Origin: Nicoliella lavandulae
GTDB taxonomy: Bacteria > Bacillota > Bacilli > Lactobacillales > Lactobacillaceae
Assembly: GCF_037546185.1 (NCBI RefSeq)
Contig: NZ_JAWMWH010000003.1
Span: 348,260-412,259 of the forward strand
Direction: 5' to 3'
DNA length: 64,000 nt
The notes beneath the pieces were generated by a model. The model saw only the letters and a program-made list of their open reading frames with translations, did no database searches and was not told the origin of the DNA. Position 1 is the stretch's first letter; every line of letters starts with the position of its first letter. The position numbers and the translations under genes were made by a program. Below, piece by piece: positions 14,170-21,883 of this stretch.

Positions 14170-14682
14170 TTGGAACCTGAACAATCAGCACTAGCCAAGG
14201 TCAAATCATTATTAAACAAGGCTGAACAAGATCCGGCCACTCGCAATTACTATACTGAAGAAATTAATTTATATATTCGTTTTTTAGAGTTATGGGATAA
14301 TAAAGACAATCGTGACCAATTCAGTCCTAGCGATCAAGAATTGATTACAGCATATATCAATGCATTAAATACTAAATTACTACCTGAGTATCAAGCAGCG
14401 CTTAACGACTTTGATGAAGACTTAAACTTACAAAATGTTGAGCTCCTTCATTTAACGCCTAAGGATAATAAAGCGAACCTATCTGAATATGTAACGTTAA
14501 GACAGTACTTCAATAACCAAATCACCCCTAACGCAATCATCGATGATATTAATAACATTGATGAACCCGTTAATACATTAATTGAACGTGATGAATTACC
14601 TAAGTATGCTGCAAAACTTGACTGGTTGGCATTAGATTTACTCATTAATGCCATTGCATTTAAACACTGGTTCAACCACTAA
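14170..14682 (+). CDS. Hypothetical cytosolic protein, 170 aa
   Basis: Not recognised. An acidic, mostly helical protein (EPEQSALAKVKSLLNKAEQD near the start) without membrane segments. The start is most likely TTG 14170: AGAAAGG ends at 14160, nine bases before it. The ATG at 14161 directly abuts that site and is too close to be used efficiently. Its stop codon touches the left arm of a terminator that has been split by the IS element at 14695-16157. Confidence 0.6.
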   Translation: MEPEQSALAKVKSLLNKAEQDPATRNYYTEEINLYIRFLELWDNKDNRDQFSPSDQELITAYINALNTKLLPEYQAALNDFDEDLNLQNVELLHLTPKDNKANLSEYVTLRQYFNNQITPNAIIDDINNIDEPVNTLIERDELPKYAAKLDWLALDLLINAIAFKHWFNH

Positions 14683-14736
14683 AAAAGACTTTCGTGATGT
14701 GCACCCCAAAAGTTGTACATTATTATATTGTTTTTC

Positions 14737-15639
14737 CTAGGCGGAAAGTTTCCGGTATTGAACCGGTGACTTTCCGCCTAGTTTTGTTTTAATACGATGA
14801 TTATTGTAATAATCAATCCATATTTTCATTGACGACATTAAATCTTCTTTAAAGTCATAATTACAGTCCATGATTTCAGCTTTCATAATATGGAAAAATG
14901 ATTCCATAGGTGAGTTATCTATACAATTCCCCTTACGGGACATACTTTGAAATATCTTATTCTTCTTAAGCTCTTTTTGCCAGATATGACTTTGATACTG
15001 AGCTCCCTGATCACTATGAATTGTCGTTCTGTATGGTAAATCCTTAACTAATTGAATAACTTCTTTCAACGGTTTCATAACACAGTTCATATTTGGATGG
15101 CTGCTAATGTTATAGGATATTATTTCACCAGAAAATAAATCCATAATAGGTGAAAGATAAATACGATGATTAATATCACAATTTCCATATCTGAATTCAC
15201 TGATATCAGTACAGAGCTTTTGATATGGTCTGTCAGTATTAAATCTTCGATTTAATTGATTTGATTTAAGTTTTCCAACCTGACCACGATAGGAATTATA
15301 CTTACGTGTTTTTCTTGAATATGATGAAGATAGTAAATTATTCTTTTTCATTATCTTTAATACTAGTTTGTGGTTAACACGGTATCCACGATTAGTTAAT
15401 TCTAAACACACTCTTCTATATCCGTAGGATTTATTTTTATCTTTAATATCCTTGATAATTTTAGCGATTTCAGCGTGCTTATCAGGCTTATTTTGGATTG
15501 ATCTAATATAATAATAAGTACTTCTAGATATCCTTAATGCCTTTAGTATTAATGTTTTAGTGGTATGGTATTTCAGCCTTAGTTCGTCGATTATTTTAAT
15601 AATTACTTCTGGTCTTCTTCGTCGTCTAAGGCCCTCAAT
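14737..15639 (-). CDS. IS150-type transposase OrfB (made by -1 frameshift)
   Basis: The catalytic half of the transposase, 300 codons counted from the frameshift site. Reading on from the A7 run gives EGLRRRRRPEVIIKIIDELR, then STYYY and the HTH_21-like SYGYRRVCLELTNRGY region, then the integrase core. DDE residues are seen in CTDISEF, HSDQGAQY and DNSPMESFF, followed by YYNNHRIKTKLGGKSPVQY. A shorter frame from GTG 15411 exists but lacks the conserved N-terminal part. Expression is expected as an OrfAB fusion. Confidence 0.88.
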   Translation of the reverse strand: MEGLRRRRRPEVIIKIIDELRLKYHTTKTLILKALRISRSTYYYIRSIQNKPDKHAEIAKIIKDIKDKNKSYGYRRVCLELTNRGYRVNHKLVLKIMKKNNLLSSSYSRKTRKYNSYRGQVGKLKSNQLNRRFNTDRPYQKLCTDISEFRYGNCDINHRIYLSPIMDLFSGEIISYNISSHPNMNCVMKPLKEVIQLVKDLPYRTTIHSDQGAQYQSHIWQKELKKNKIFQSMSRKGNCIDNSPMESFFHIMKAEIMDCNYDFKEDLMSSMKIWIDYYNNHRIKTKLGGKSPVQYRKLSA

Positions 15640-16112
15640 TTTTTTAAGAAGTCATTCTCTATTCTCAACATTAAATTTTCTTCTTCAATCTTCTTCAATT
15701 TTTCTTTATCGGTATTAGTATTGTTTGATTCGGCTTTGTTAGTTTTCCTTTTTGTCATGGCTTTTCTTTCCCTTCGGGACAATAAACCATCAATACCTTT
15801 TTGCTCTAGTCGTTTTTCCCAAGTCCAGATAGTTGATGGAGAAGGAATATTAAAATGATAAGCTGCCTCTGGATAAGATGATTTAGTCGTTTTCATCCAG
15901 TTTAATATATATTGTTTCTCTTTGGTAGAGTATTCGATTATATTCTTTCTTTTTTTAAGACCATTTAGTCCATGTTTTTTGTAACTCTTAACCCAACATA
16001 AAACAGTATTTCTACTTTTAACTCCAAAGTTTCTAGCCACCATTTGCGATCCCATACCGTTTAGGTATGCGTTAATTACATTTAATTTATCTTCTACTTT
16101 ATATTTAGACAC
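15603..16112 (-). CDS. IS150-type transposase OrfA (DNA-binding)
   Basis: A 169-residue protein with two helix-turn-helix modules (KYKVEDKLNVINAYLNG onward and a second near WMKTTKSSYPEAAYHF) and a C-terminal leucine-zipper-like coiled coil (KLKKIEEENLMLRIENDFLKK) for dimerisation. GTG 16112 is favoured, seven bases after GGGGTG; an upstream TTG lies inside the terminal repeat. The zero frame ends in DDEEDQK shortly after the A7 slippery run, where ribosomes can slip -1 into OrfB. Confidence 0.85.
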   Translation of the reverse strand: MSKYKVEDKLNVINAYLNGMGSQMVARNFGVKSRNTVLCWVKSYKKHGLNGLKKRKNIIEYSTKEKQYILNWMKTTKSSYPEAAYHFNIPSPSTIWTWEKRLEQKGIDGLLSRRERKAMTKRKTNKAESNNTNTDKEKLKKIEEENLMLRIENDFLKKLRALDDEEDQK

Positions 16113-16174
16113 AAAAAAACACCCCAAAGTTTTGTACAAACTTTGGGGTGCAGTGCATCGGCTAGAAAGTCTTT

Positions 16175-16846
16175 TTATATGTCATCATTTTGACTGAAGT
16201 TATGTTTTAACTTGGGCAGAACTAATTTATCTGAGATTTGAATAATTGGACCTAATAATAAAAATCCAACAACTGTGATGATTCCAATGGCATCAATTCG
16301 ATGTAAGTATAATGAACAGATTATGATCAGAATTGCAATGACCCCCATGTCCGTAAATTGAGCTTTAATTGCACTACCATGGAAGTATTTGAACCTCAAT
16401 ATGTTAGTCGTATCATCATTGGGATGCATTAAAATATTAGCTCGTTGATACATAGAAATGGCAATCCCGATTAATAAGACCCCTAGCAATGATAATAATA
16501 GACTAACAACGGTATTCACTCTAGTAATCCCTAGTGCAACGTTCATGCGGTTAAAGACATCAATAAAATAACTGAAAAAGACCATATAAACAATCCCACT
16601 ACCAATTCGCCATAGGTCAAAACGCCGAATTAACACTTGGTTAATAATAATATTCAAGATTCCAAACCCAAATAAGGTCCATGGAATCGCAATTCCAAAT
16701 AGTAAATTAAAGTCGACCGCTACTGCTGTCCAGATACCATTTCCATTATTCGTCATAATCGTTAAACTATTGCCATAGGCATCAATAAACAACCCTAGTA
16801 ACAGTGCCAAAACTCGAAAACGCATTGAATTTCGTTCATTTGCCAT
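16175..16846 (-). CDS. YczE/YitT-like polytopic membrane protein
   Basis: A 223-residue membrane protein with five to seven helices. The TM1 region LLLGLFIDAYGNSLTIM, the GIWTAVAVDFNLLFGI segment and the final helix FLLLGPIIQISDKLVLP are typical of the YczE/YyaS/YitT group of unknown transport-like function. ATG 16846 (MANERN) follows GGGGGG; an in-frame start 17 codons upstream lacks a good site. Its stop lies inside the right arm of the split terminator. Confidence 0.7.
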   Translation of the reverse strand: MANERNSMRFRVLALLLGLFIDAYGNSLTIMTNNGNGIWTAVAVDFNLLFGIAIPWTLFGFGILNIIINQVLIRRFDLWRIGSGIVYMVFFSYFIDVFNRMNVALGITRVNTVVSLLLSLLGVLLIGIAISMYQRANILMHPNDDTTNILRFKYFHGSAIKAQFTDMGVIAILIIICSLYLHRIDAIGIITVVGFLLLGPIIQISDKLVLPKLKHNFSQNDDI

Positions 16847-17008
16847 TAACGTCCCCCCATGTCTGATCTTTTTTATTATTATAGCAGATGCTGTCAATTA
16901 TATAACAAATTACTTATAACTTATTATTTATAATATGGTTTCTAAGTGCGTGAACGATTAAAATGTGCTATTCTTATCTAGTAGTATTTCTTGAAGGGAG
17001 GCTTAAAG

Positions 17009-17578
17009 ATGGATAAAAAGGATAAGTATACCCCGAAAAGTGCACGCTTGATCATTACATTAATCGTATTAATCATTGAGTTACTCTTAGTAATGCCAGC
17101 TATCATCACTAAGATGGCAGATGCCCTTAACGCTAGTAAGGCATCTACTACTGGTATCTGGGTATTAGTTGACCTAGCCATTATTAACTTAATTTGGTTC
17201 ATTACATGGTTATGTACATACTACTTTGCTAATGACTATTTCATTGATGTATTAAAAACCCGTAACGTAAGAATGGTATTATTAATTCTAGGGGTCATTT
17301 TTACTTTAGAAACGGTCGTAAACAACAACCATGCACTAGTCGCGGTCTTTTCATTAATTGCCTATCTTTCATTATGGGCCTGGTTCGATTATGTGTTTGC
17401 CCATCCGGATGAAAGTGATCACGTAATCAAACGCACCAATCAATTCGTTCAAAATCATCGGCCAGTTAGTCGTAAGGACGTTGAAGGGATGATTGATGCA
17501 AAAATCAAATCGTTTTCTAGCGATAATAAATCAAGTTCAAAATCAGATAGTCAAACTAAAAACGATGCTAAGCAATAA
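17009..17578 (+). CDS. Four-helix membrane protein, 189 aa, unknown
   Basis: No family recognised. Four hydrophobic helices between about residues 14 and 135 are followed by a cytosolic tail that is Ser/Lys/Asp-rich after about 165. The loop YYFANDYFIDVLKTRNVR is a possible conserved site. ATG 17009 has GAAGGGAGG upstream at good distance. Transcribed away from the YczE-like gene. The 3' end lies inside a terminator stem shared with tenA opposite. Confidence 0.6.
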   Translation: MDKKDKYTPKSARLIITLIVLIIELLLVMPAIITKMADALNASKASTTGIWVLVDLAIINLIWFITWLCTYYFANDYFIDVLKTRNVRMVLLILGVIFTLETVVNNNHALVAVFSLIAYLSLWAWFDYVFAHPDESDHVIKRTNQFVQNHRPVSRKDVEGMIDAKIKSFSSDNKSSSKSDSQTKNDAKQ

Positions 17579-17600
17579 TTTGCTTAGCACCGTTTTTTTT
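17563..17600. terminator. Bidirectional terminator overlapping two gene ends
   Basis: Stem GATGCTAAGCAA / TTGCTTAGCACC with T8 on the plus strand and TTTTTAG on the minus strand, closing 17009-17578 and the tenA gene at 17599. Confidence 0.8.
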
Positions 17601-18270
17601 ATTTAATGGTCGGCCAAGTTTGGTGATCATAGGCCATTGTCCAAAACAAGTATTCATAACGGGTGGTGTTCAAAAAGATATTGGTCAATTCTTTGATCTC
17701 AAATTCATTTTTCCCAGCTGCCACTTGATTCAATAATCCAATCGTCCAATCCGTTAATGCTGTATAGTCATCATCGCTATACATTTCAACCCAATTTGCA
17801 TATAACGGGTGATTAGCTCCGGGCGTACCCACTAATTGCTTACCAATCTGATTATAGCTCCACATGCATGGCAATAGCGCAACTAGAACCTTATCCAAGC
17901 CCCCACTTTGTGCGACTGATAGCATGTAATTGGTATAGCTGAGGGTCGTGGGTGTCGGCTCAGCATTCGTTAATTCTGCTTCACTAATGTCAAATTGCTG
18001 CGCGTATTGACGGTGCAATGCCATCTCAGTATTTAGCGTTTCACTTAGCAATTCAGCAAATTTGGCTTCAACGGCTAGATCATTGGCCTTTGCTGCTCCT
18101 AATGCAAATAACTTTGCATAATCGATTAAATATAAATAATCCTGGACCATATAAAACTTAAACTTACTAACCGGTAATGTGCCAGCTGCTAGCTCTTTGA
18201 CAAACGGGTGGTTATGATTAGCTTGCCAGACTGGTTTTAATTCTGTTATCAATTGGTCACTAAATTGCAT
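17599..18270 (-). CDS. tenA: TenA-family thiaminase II (second copy)
   Basis: A 223-residue TenA protein. Catalytic residues are Asp44 (MVQDYLYL), Cys135 (LLPCMWSY) and Glu206 (RYEYLFW). It is the second gene of a TPP-riboswitch operon and its start overlaps the ylmB-like stop by one base. The pairing with a deformylase fits the Bacillus pathway in which formyl-aminopyrimidine is deformylated and then converted to HMP by TenA. It is clearly diverged from the copy at 979-1683, so the two may differ in substrate. Confidence 0.9.
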   Translation of the reverse strand: MQFSDQLITELKPVWQANHNHPFVKELAAGTLPVSKFKFYMVQDYLYLIDYAKLFALGAAKANDLAVEAKFAELLSETLNTEMALHRQYAQQFDISEAELTNAEPTPTTLSYTNYMLSVAQSGGLDKVLVALLPCMWSYNQIGKQLVGTPGANHPLYANWVEMYSDDDYTALTDWTIGLLNQVAAGKNEFEIKELTNIFLNTTRYEYLFWTMAYDHQTWPTIK

Positions 18271-19556
18271 TAATCTGATTCTCCTCGCTTGGTATTAAGC
18301 CATTCGAACATGAATTGCATTAATACCTTCGTATATTCAATTAAATCATCAACTTGAATCGATTCATCAACGGAATGGGCTTCATCAATCGTCCCTGGAC
18401 CGTAAATAGCAGCTGGGATGTTAGCATTGCCAAACCAACCACCATCAGTAACACTTGGTGAAACATCCACGATTGGCTTTTGACCTGTCACTTGATAGTG
18501 GGCAGTATCTAAAAGCTTAACTGGTCGTGAAGATGAATCTAAATCCAGTGCTGGAAAGACTTCACCGCGCTCCTCTACCATTGATTTACCGCCCCACTTA
18601 TAAATTGGTAAATGATCCTTAAGCCATGGATCAGCCATCGCAACGTTATTAATATGCGTTTCAACCTCTTTAATTACCGCATGGTAATCTTCATTCGGAT
18701 AAAAGTGTACTGTTACCCATAGTCGACATTCATCTGCGATAAAAGCAGCATTTCGTCCACCTTCAATCACCGCTGGATTAATCGTATCAGAACCAGGGGC
18801 TACGCCAGGGTAACTCTTATTAACTGCCCAATCCCGCTCTAAATCGTTCAATCCACTGATGACCTTCATCATCTTTTCAATGGCACTAGCTACTCTTAAA
18901 TGACCGCCTGCATTCATCATTTGGCGCCTAGTGGCATCATGAAATGTCTGGTCACTTTTGATTGTAATCCATCCCGTGATCACGCCACCTTGCCCTTGAA
19001 TGTGAAAGTCACTAATGTCACCAACAATGGCAAAGTCAGCATGATGACCACGTTCAATTGCAGCGCGTGTCCCAGCTTCACCACTTTCTTCACCAATCAC
19101 TGATTCAAATTTTAGTTCACCGGGTAGTGCAACTTGAGCATCATGCAATAATTGAAAGGCCATTAACATCGCTGCTAATGCGCCCTTCATATCTGCAACG
19201 CCACGGCCATAAGCACGCCCAGCCTTAACTAACATTTTAAATGGATCAGAATGCCACTTTTCATCTGGTTGTATTGACGCAACATCCATATGCCCATTTA
19301 GAATTAGACTTTGATATCGCTCACTATTGGCATTGGTTTTTGTCCCAACAACGATTGAATCATGGGGATATAAATCCCATTGGTCAATATCAAACCCTAG
19401 TTGTTTTAAATAATTGACCACGAACGACTGGGCATTATCAGTATTACGGCCAGGAGGGGCTGGTGTGGGAAATGCCACTAGCTGACTTAATAGTGTTAAT
19501 AATTGATCTTTGTGGTTATCAACATCATCAATAACTGCTTGAATTTCTTTTTTCAT
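18270..19556 (-). CDS. ylmB: M20-family deacylase, probable N-formyl-aminopyrimidine deformylase
   Basis: A 428-residue dinuclear metallohydrolase of the ArgE/DapE/ACY1 group. Metal ligands are His89 and Asp122 (GHMD, VADMKG), with general base Glu156-Glu157 (GEESGE), Asp180 (VGDIS) and a C-terminal His in DEAHSVDE. The lid domain lies between about 185 and 315. Context decides the role: it is behind a TPP riboswitch and directly before tenA, as for YlmB, which deformylates a thiamine breakdown product. Sequence alone cannot exclude another acyl-amine substrate. The ribosome site GGAG is rather distant, about 14 bases. Confidence 0.8.
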   Translation of the reverse strand: MKKEIQAVIDDVDNHKDQLLTLLSQLVAFPTPAPPGRNTDNAQSFVVNYLKQLGFDIDQWDLYPHDSIVVGTKTNANSERYQSLILNGHMDVASIQPDEKWHSDPFKMLVKAGRAYGRGVADMKGALAAMLMAFQLLHDAQVALPGELKFESVIGEESGEAGTRAAIERGHHADFAIVGDISDFHIQGQGGVITGWITIKSDQTFHDATRRQMMNAGGHLRVASAIEKMMKVISGLNDLERDWAVNKSYPGVAPGSDTINPAVIEGGRNAAFIADECRLWVTVHFYPNEDYHAVIKEVETHINNVAMADPWLKDHLPIYKWGGKSMVEERGEVFPALDLDSSSRPVKLLDTAHYQVTGQKPIVDVSPSVTDGGWFGNANIPAAIYGPGTIDEAHSVDESIQVDDLIEYTKVLMQFMFEWLNTKRGESD

Positions 19557-19584
19557 TACTATATAAATTGCTCCTTTTAATCAC

Positions 19585-19614
19585 AAAAAGGGTCCTTCGC
19601 AAAGAAGGGCCCTT
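19585..19614 (-). terminator. Riboswitch-controlled terminator ahead of ylmB-tenA
   Basis: Minus-strand hairpin AGGGCCCTTC / GAAGGACCCT (one mismatch) with loop TTTGC, followed by TTTTTG, between the TPP aptamer and the gene start. Confidence 0.8.
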
Positions 19615-19647
19615 CATTATCATAATCATAGTAATGATCGATCAACT

Positions 19648-19728
19648 GTCCACTTCCTTGCGCTGGTCCTAACCAGATTCAAGTTCCAAGGGTCTAATTC
19701 TCAGCTAATTAAAGCTCCCCTAGTGATT
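19648..19728 (-). promoter_or_regulatory. TPP riboswitch controlling ylmB-tenA
   Basis: On the minus strand the THI blocks appear as GGGGAGC, AGCTGAGA, ACCC, GAACTTGA and GCGCAAGGAAGTGG. They differ at a few positions from the copy at 1790-1868 (ACTTGA for ACCTGA) but keep the CTGAGA and AAGGAAG cores. A terminator follows, implying TPP-induced termination. Confidence 0.9.
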
Positions 19729-19822
19729 ATTTAATTATATTTACAATCGTCATTATAATTTATTCAATCAATTAACGCAAATTAAAAAGCAGAACTGGTC
19801 AGTTCTGCTTTAATGATTATTC

Positions 19823-20749
19823 TCAGGCATGGTTGCGCCGTCTTAAGTATTTAACTAATAACATGATCATTCCAATTATAAATGGAACAAAGTAATAGCA
19901 AATCCGATAGATCAATGCCCAAATCACAATGATATCAGCAGAAATGCCTGCCTTTTCTAGCCCAAAGGTCAATGCGACTTCAAATGATCCAATTCCACCT
20001 GGAATTAGTGACATTGCTCCTACAATTCCAGCGAAGATCAAGCCAAGGTATGCAGCTCTTACATCAAAGTGAATGTGCATAAAAAAGCCAATACTAATGA
20101 AAAATGCTAAACAACAAACCCATTCCAATGTTGAACCAATCAACAAATGAAATAAATCACGTCGATTTAATGTATCATTCTTAGCTACGAACGGTACCAG
20201 TAAATACAATGGAAATAATAAACAAACCGTTTTAATCCAAATTGGCTCAGCGCCAAACCGATCAATGTTTAACAAAATCGCAGCAATATCATTAACGACT
20301 AATCCGGTCATCGTGAACAACGCAATTTGCGTCACGATCTTAGCCGTTTCTTTATTATTTTCATTAACGTTCCCGAATAGAAAAATACGTAAACTAGCTC
20401 CGACTAACCCACCAGAGCCACCAATATTAGTGAATGTATTGATCACATAACTACTAGTGATCAACTCTGGCATTGAGATGTCCATTTTAGCTTTACGAGT
20501 ATAGGTAAAGTCATAGATCATCATTGGTACAATGGCTAATGCGCCTAATATAAGTAAGGCAACAAAACTACCCGCCGATAGTAAATGACTGGCACGAACT
20601 AATTTATGCCAAGAAATTTGCTCAATGATCGAATGAATTGAATATACAACGAACGCTAAAATCAATACAACGTAAATTCGCTTAATAATATTAGAGTATT
20701 TAGAAAACGAATCAGCAATCTTATCAATTATTTTGATAGTTATCACCAC
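19823..20749 (-). CDS. Lysylphosphatidylglycerol-flippase-like membrane protein (UPF0104/YbhN)
   Basis: A 308-residue membrane protein with about eight helices matching the LPG_synthase_TM family: TNIGGSGGLVGASLR (about 109-123) and the hallmark SLIPGGIGSFE (about 249-259). In MprF this domain flips aminoacyl-phosphatidylglycerol, but the cytosolic synthase domain is missing here, so this is a stand-alone flippase-like protein. It starts at tandem GTG codons just after AGGA, three bases after the thioesterase stop, implying coupling. Stop is TGA. Lipid substrate unknown. Confidence 0.8.
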   Translation of the reverse strand: MVITIKIIDKIADSFSKYSNIIKRIYVVLILAFVVYSIHSIIEQISWHKLVRASHLLSAGSFVALLILGALAIVPMMIYDFTYTRKAKMDISMPELITSSYVINTFTNIGGSGGLVGASLRIFLFGNVNENNKETAKIVTQIALFTMTGLVVNDIAAILLNIDRFGAEPIWIKTVCLLFPLYLLVPFVAKNDTLNRRDLFHLLIGSTLEWVCCLAFFISIGFFMHIHFDVRAAYLGLIFAGIVGAMSLIPGGIGSFEVALTFGLEKAGISADIIVIWALIYRICYYFVPFIIGMIMLLVKYLRRRNHA

Positions 20750-20752
20750 TTC

Positions 20753-21169
20753 CTATAATTCCTGACGATTTAGTTCAACTAGGCGATCATAAAACGCTGG
20801 CACCCGTTTAGGTAGATTAATGATTTGATGTTCATTATCTAAAAAGCAGTGTTCACTACTAGCCTTGCAAACTAGTTGATCATCAACAGTCATTATATAT
20901 TTCAAAACTAAGCGATATTTACTAACTTTAGCAACACTCGTCTCGATTTTAATTAAATCGGGAAATGTAGTTGTCTTCTTGTACTCAGCCGTTACTTTAG
21001 TGACTGGCGAAATCATCGAATTGGCTTCAAATTGATCATACGCCCAACCAATTTGTTCTAAGTAGTCGCTACGCGCTTCTTCCATGAACCGAATGTAATT
21101 CGTGTGACTAGTAATCTGCATCTTATCAGTTTCATAATACTGAACTTTGTGATAATAGGGTTTCATCAT
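20753..21169 (-). CDS. Hot-dog-fold acyl-CoA thioesterase (YbgC/FadM type)
   Basis: A 138-residue single hot-dog-domain thioesterase. The start YYHKVQYYETDKMQITSHTNYIRF corresponds to the YbgC/FadM active-site segment, with Asp15 as probable catalytic residue and FMEEARSDYLE as the long central helix. It hydrolyses acyl-CoA or acyl-carrier thioesters in the cytosol. It is coupled to the flippase-like gene downstream, hinting at a shared lipid-related job, though this is inference. Confidence 0.82.
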   Translation of the reverse strand: MMKPYYHKVQYYETDKMQITSHTNYIRFMEEARSDYLEQIGWAYDQFEANSMISPVTKVTAEYKKTTTFPDLIKIETSVAKVSKYRLVLKYIMTVDDQLVCKASSEHCFLDNEHQIINLPKRVPAFYDRLVELNRQEL

Positions 21170-21262
21170 TCAATATCCTCTTCTCTTAAATTGTTCCATT
21201 GGTAATTTTACCATAAACGTTGCTATAATATTTATAAATCCGATTAAAAGGAGCAGTCCGTT

Positions 21263-21724
21263 ATGAATCAAAAAGATGAAGCTAAATTAAAATCGTATTT
21301 GCAACAGGATTTTGAATCGATGGATTCCAAAACTGCATCCCAATCAATTCAAAAGACACTCGATCTAATCAATGCCTTGCAATGGGAATCTGATCGAGTG
21401 GATCCCAATGTATACGATGACCTTACTAATCGATACTGTGATCACGATTCGAGTATCGAACGTCTTAAGTTATTAGCTAACGTCAACGACCAAGATGCAT
21501 TTACCCTTAGTATCATTGACCAACTTAAGGATTATATCGACGACCACCCCGCTGTAAACCAACTATACGCCATTACATTGGATCATAATGAACGACCATT
21601 AAATGATACTGAATTACAGGATTTAGTTAAACAACATGCCTTAAGTATTCGGCCCGTAAATGGTCTCGATGCCAAACGGGTTGCACATCAACTTAAATTA
21701 ATGGTTCGGGATGCTCATATCTAA
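21263..21724 (+). CDS. Hypothetical cytosolic protein, 153 aa
   Basis: Not recognised. A soluble helical, acidic protein beginning MNQKDEAKLKSYLQQDFESM. It has no membrane or catalytic signature. AAAAGGAG precedes ATG 21263 and a strong terminator follows within six bases, so it is a well-formed single gene. Confidence 0.6.
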   Translation: MNQKDEAKLKSYLQQDFESMDSKTASQSIQKTLDLINALQWESDRVDPNVYDDLTNRYCDHDSSIERLKLLANVNDQDAFTLSIIDQLKDYIDDHPAVNQLYAITLDHNERPLNDTELQDLVKQHALSIRPVNGLDAKRVAHQLKLMVRDAHI

Positions 21725-21726
21725 AT

Positions 21727-21762
21727 AAAAAAGACTAACGATAAAATCGTTAGTCTTTTTGG
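21727..21762. terminator. Bidirectional terminator shared with a tRNA-like gene
   Basis: Stem AAAAAGACTAACGAT / ATCGTTAGTCTTTTT with a short AAA loop. It ends 21263-21724 on the plus strand and lies two bases after the tRNA 3' end on the minus strand. Confidence 0.85.
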
Positions 21763-21764
21763 TA

Positions 21765-21834
21765 TGAGTCGGGCCAGGATTGAACTAACATCTTCTCGGA
21801 AAAGGACCGAGTGCTCTGCTTGAGCTACCGACTC
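21765..21834 (-). tRNA. Degenerate tRNA, Lys (CUU)-like
   Basis: A 70-base cloverleaf with perfect acceptor GAGTCGG/CCGACTC, D stem GCTC/GAGC, anticodon stem CTCGG/CCGAG and T stem GTTAG/CTGGC; the T loop TTCAATC is normal. The D loop is only AAGCA and lacks G18-G19. The anticodon loop TCCTTTT has C in place of invariant U33 and T at position 37; the central triplet is CTT. It has its own TATATAAA box (about 21846-21853) and a terminator two bases downstream, so it is likely transcribed. Decoding is doubtful. Confidence 0.65.
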
Positions 21835-21883
21835 GAAAGATTACTTTTATATAGTACCAAACCAATCGGTAAATTGCAACCAC

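Larger units (their letters stand above)
14695..16157 (-). mobile_element. Intact IS3-family (IS150-like) insertion sequence, 1463 bp
   Basis: The ends are TG...CA. A 20-base near-identical terminal repeat (TGCACCCCAAA then GTTGTACA-like, 18 of 20 matching) is at 14700-14719 and, inverted, at 16133-16152. A TCG direct repeat flanks the element (14692-14694 and 16158-16160), fitting a 3-bp target duplication. It encodes overlapping orfA and orfB with an A7 slippery run at 15639-15645 for -1 frameshifting, and the DDE residues are intact. It appears complete and potentially active. Confidence 0.9.
14682..16176. terminator. Bidirectional terminator split by the IS element
   Basis: The left arm AAAAAGACTTTC (14682-14693) and the right arm GAAAGTCTTTTT (16165-16176) are perfect complements. 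With the IS and one TCG copy removed they rejoin as a 12-bp stem with loop GGCTA between convergent genes ending at 14682 and 16175. The element therefore sits inside the terminator loop. Confidence 0.8.

Noticed and set aside
14694..16155. Alternative IS ends giving a GTG target duplication
   Set aside because: Ends at 14695 and 16157 give TG...CA termini, a TCG duplication and restore a perfect terminator, which fits better.
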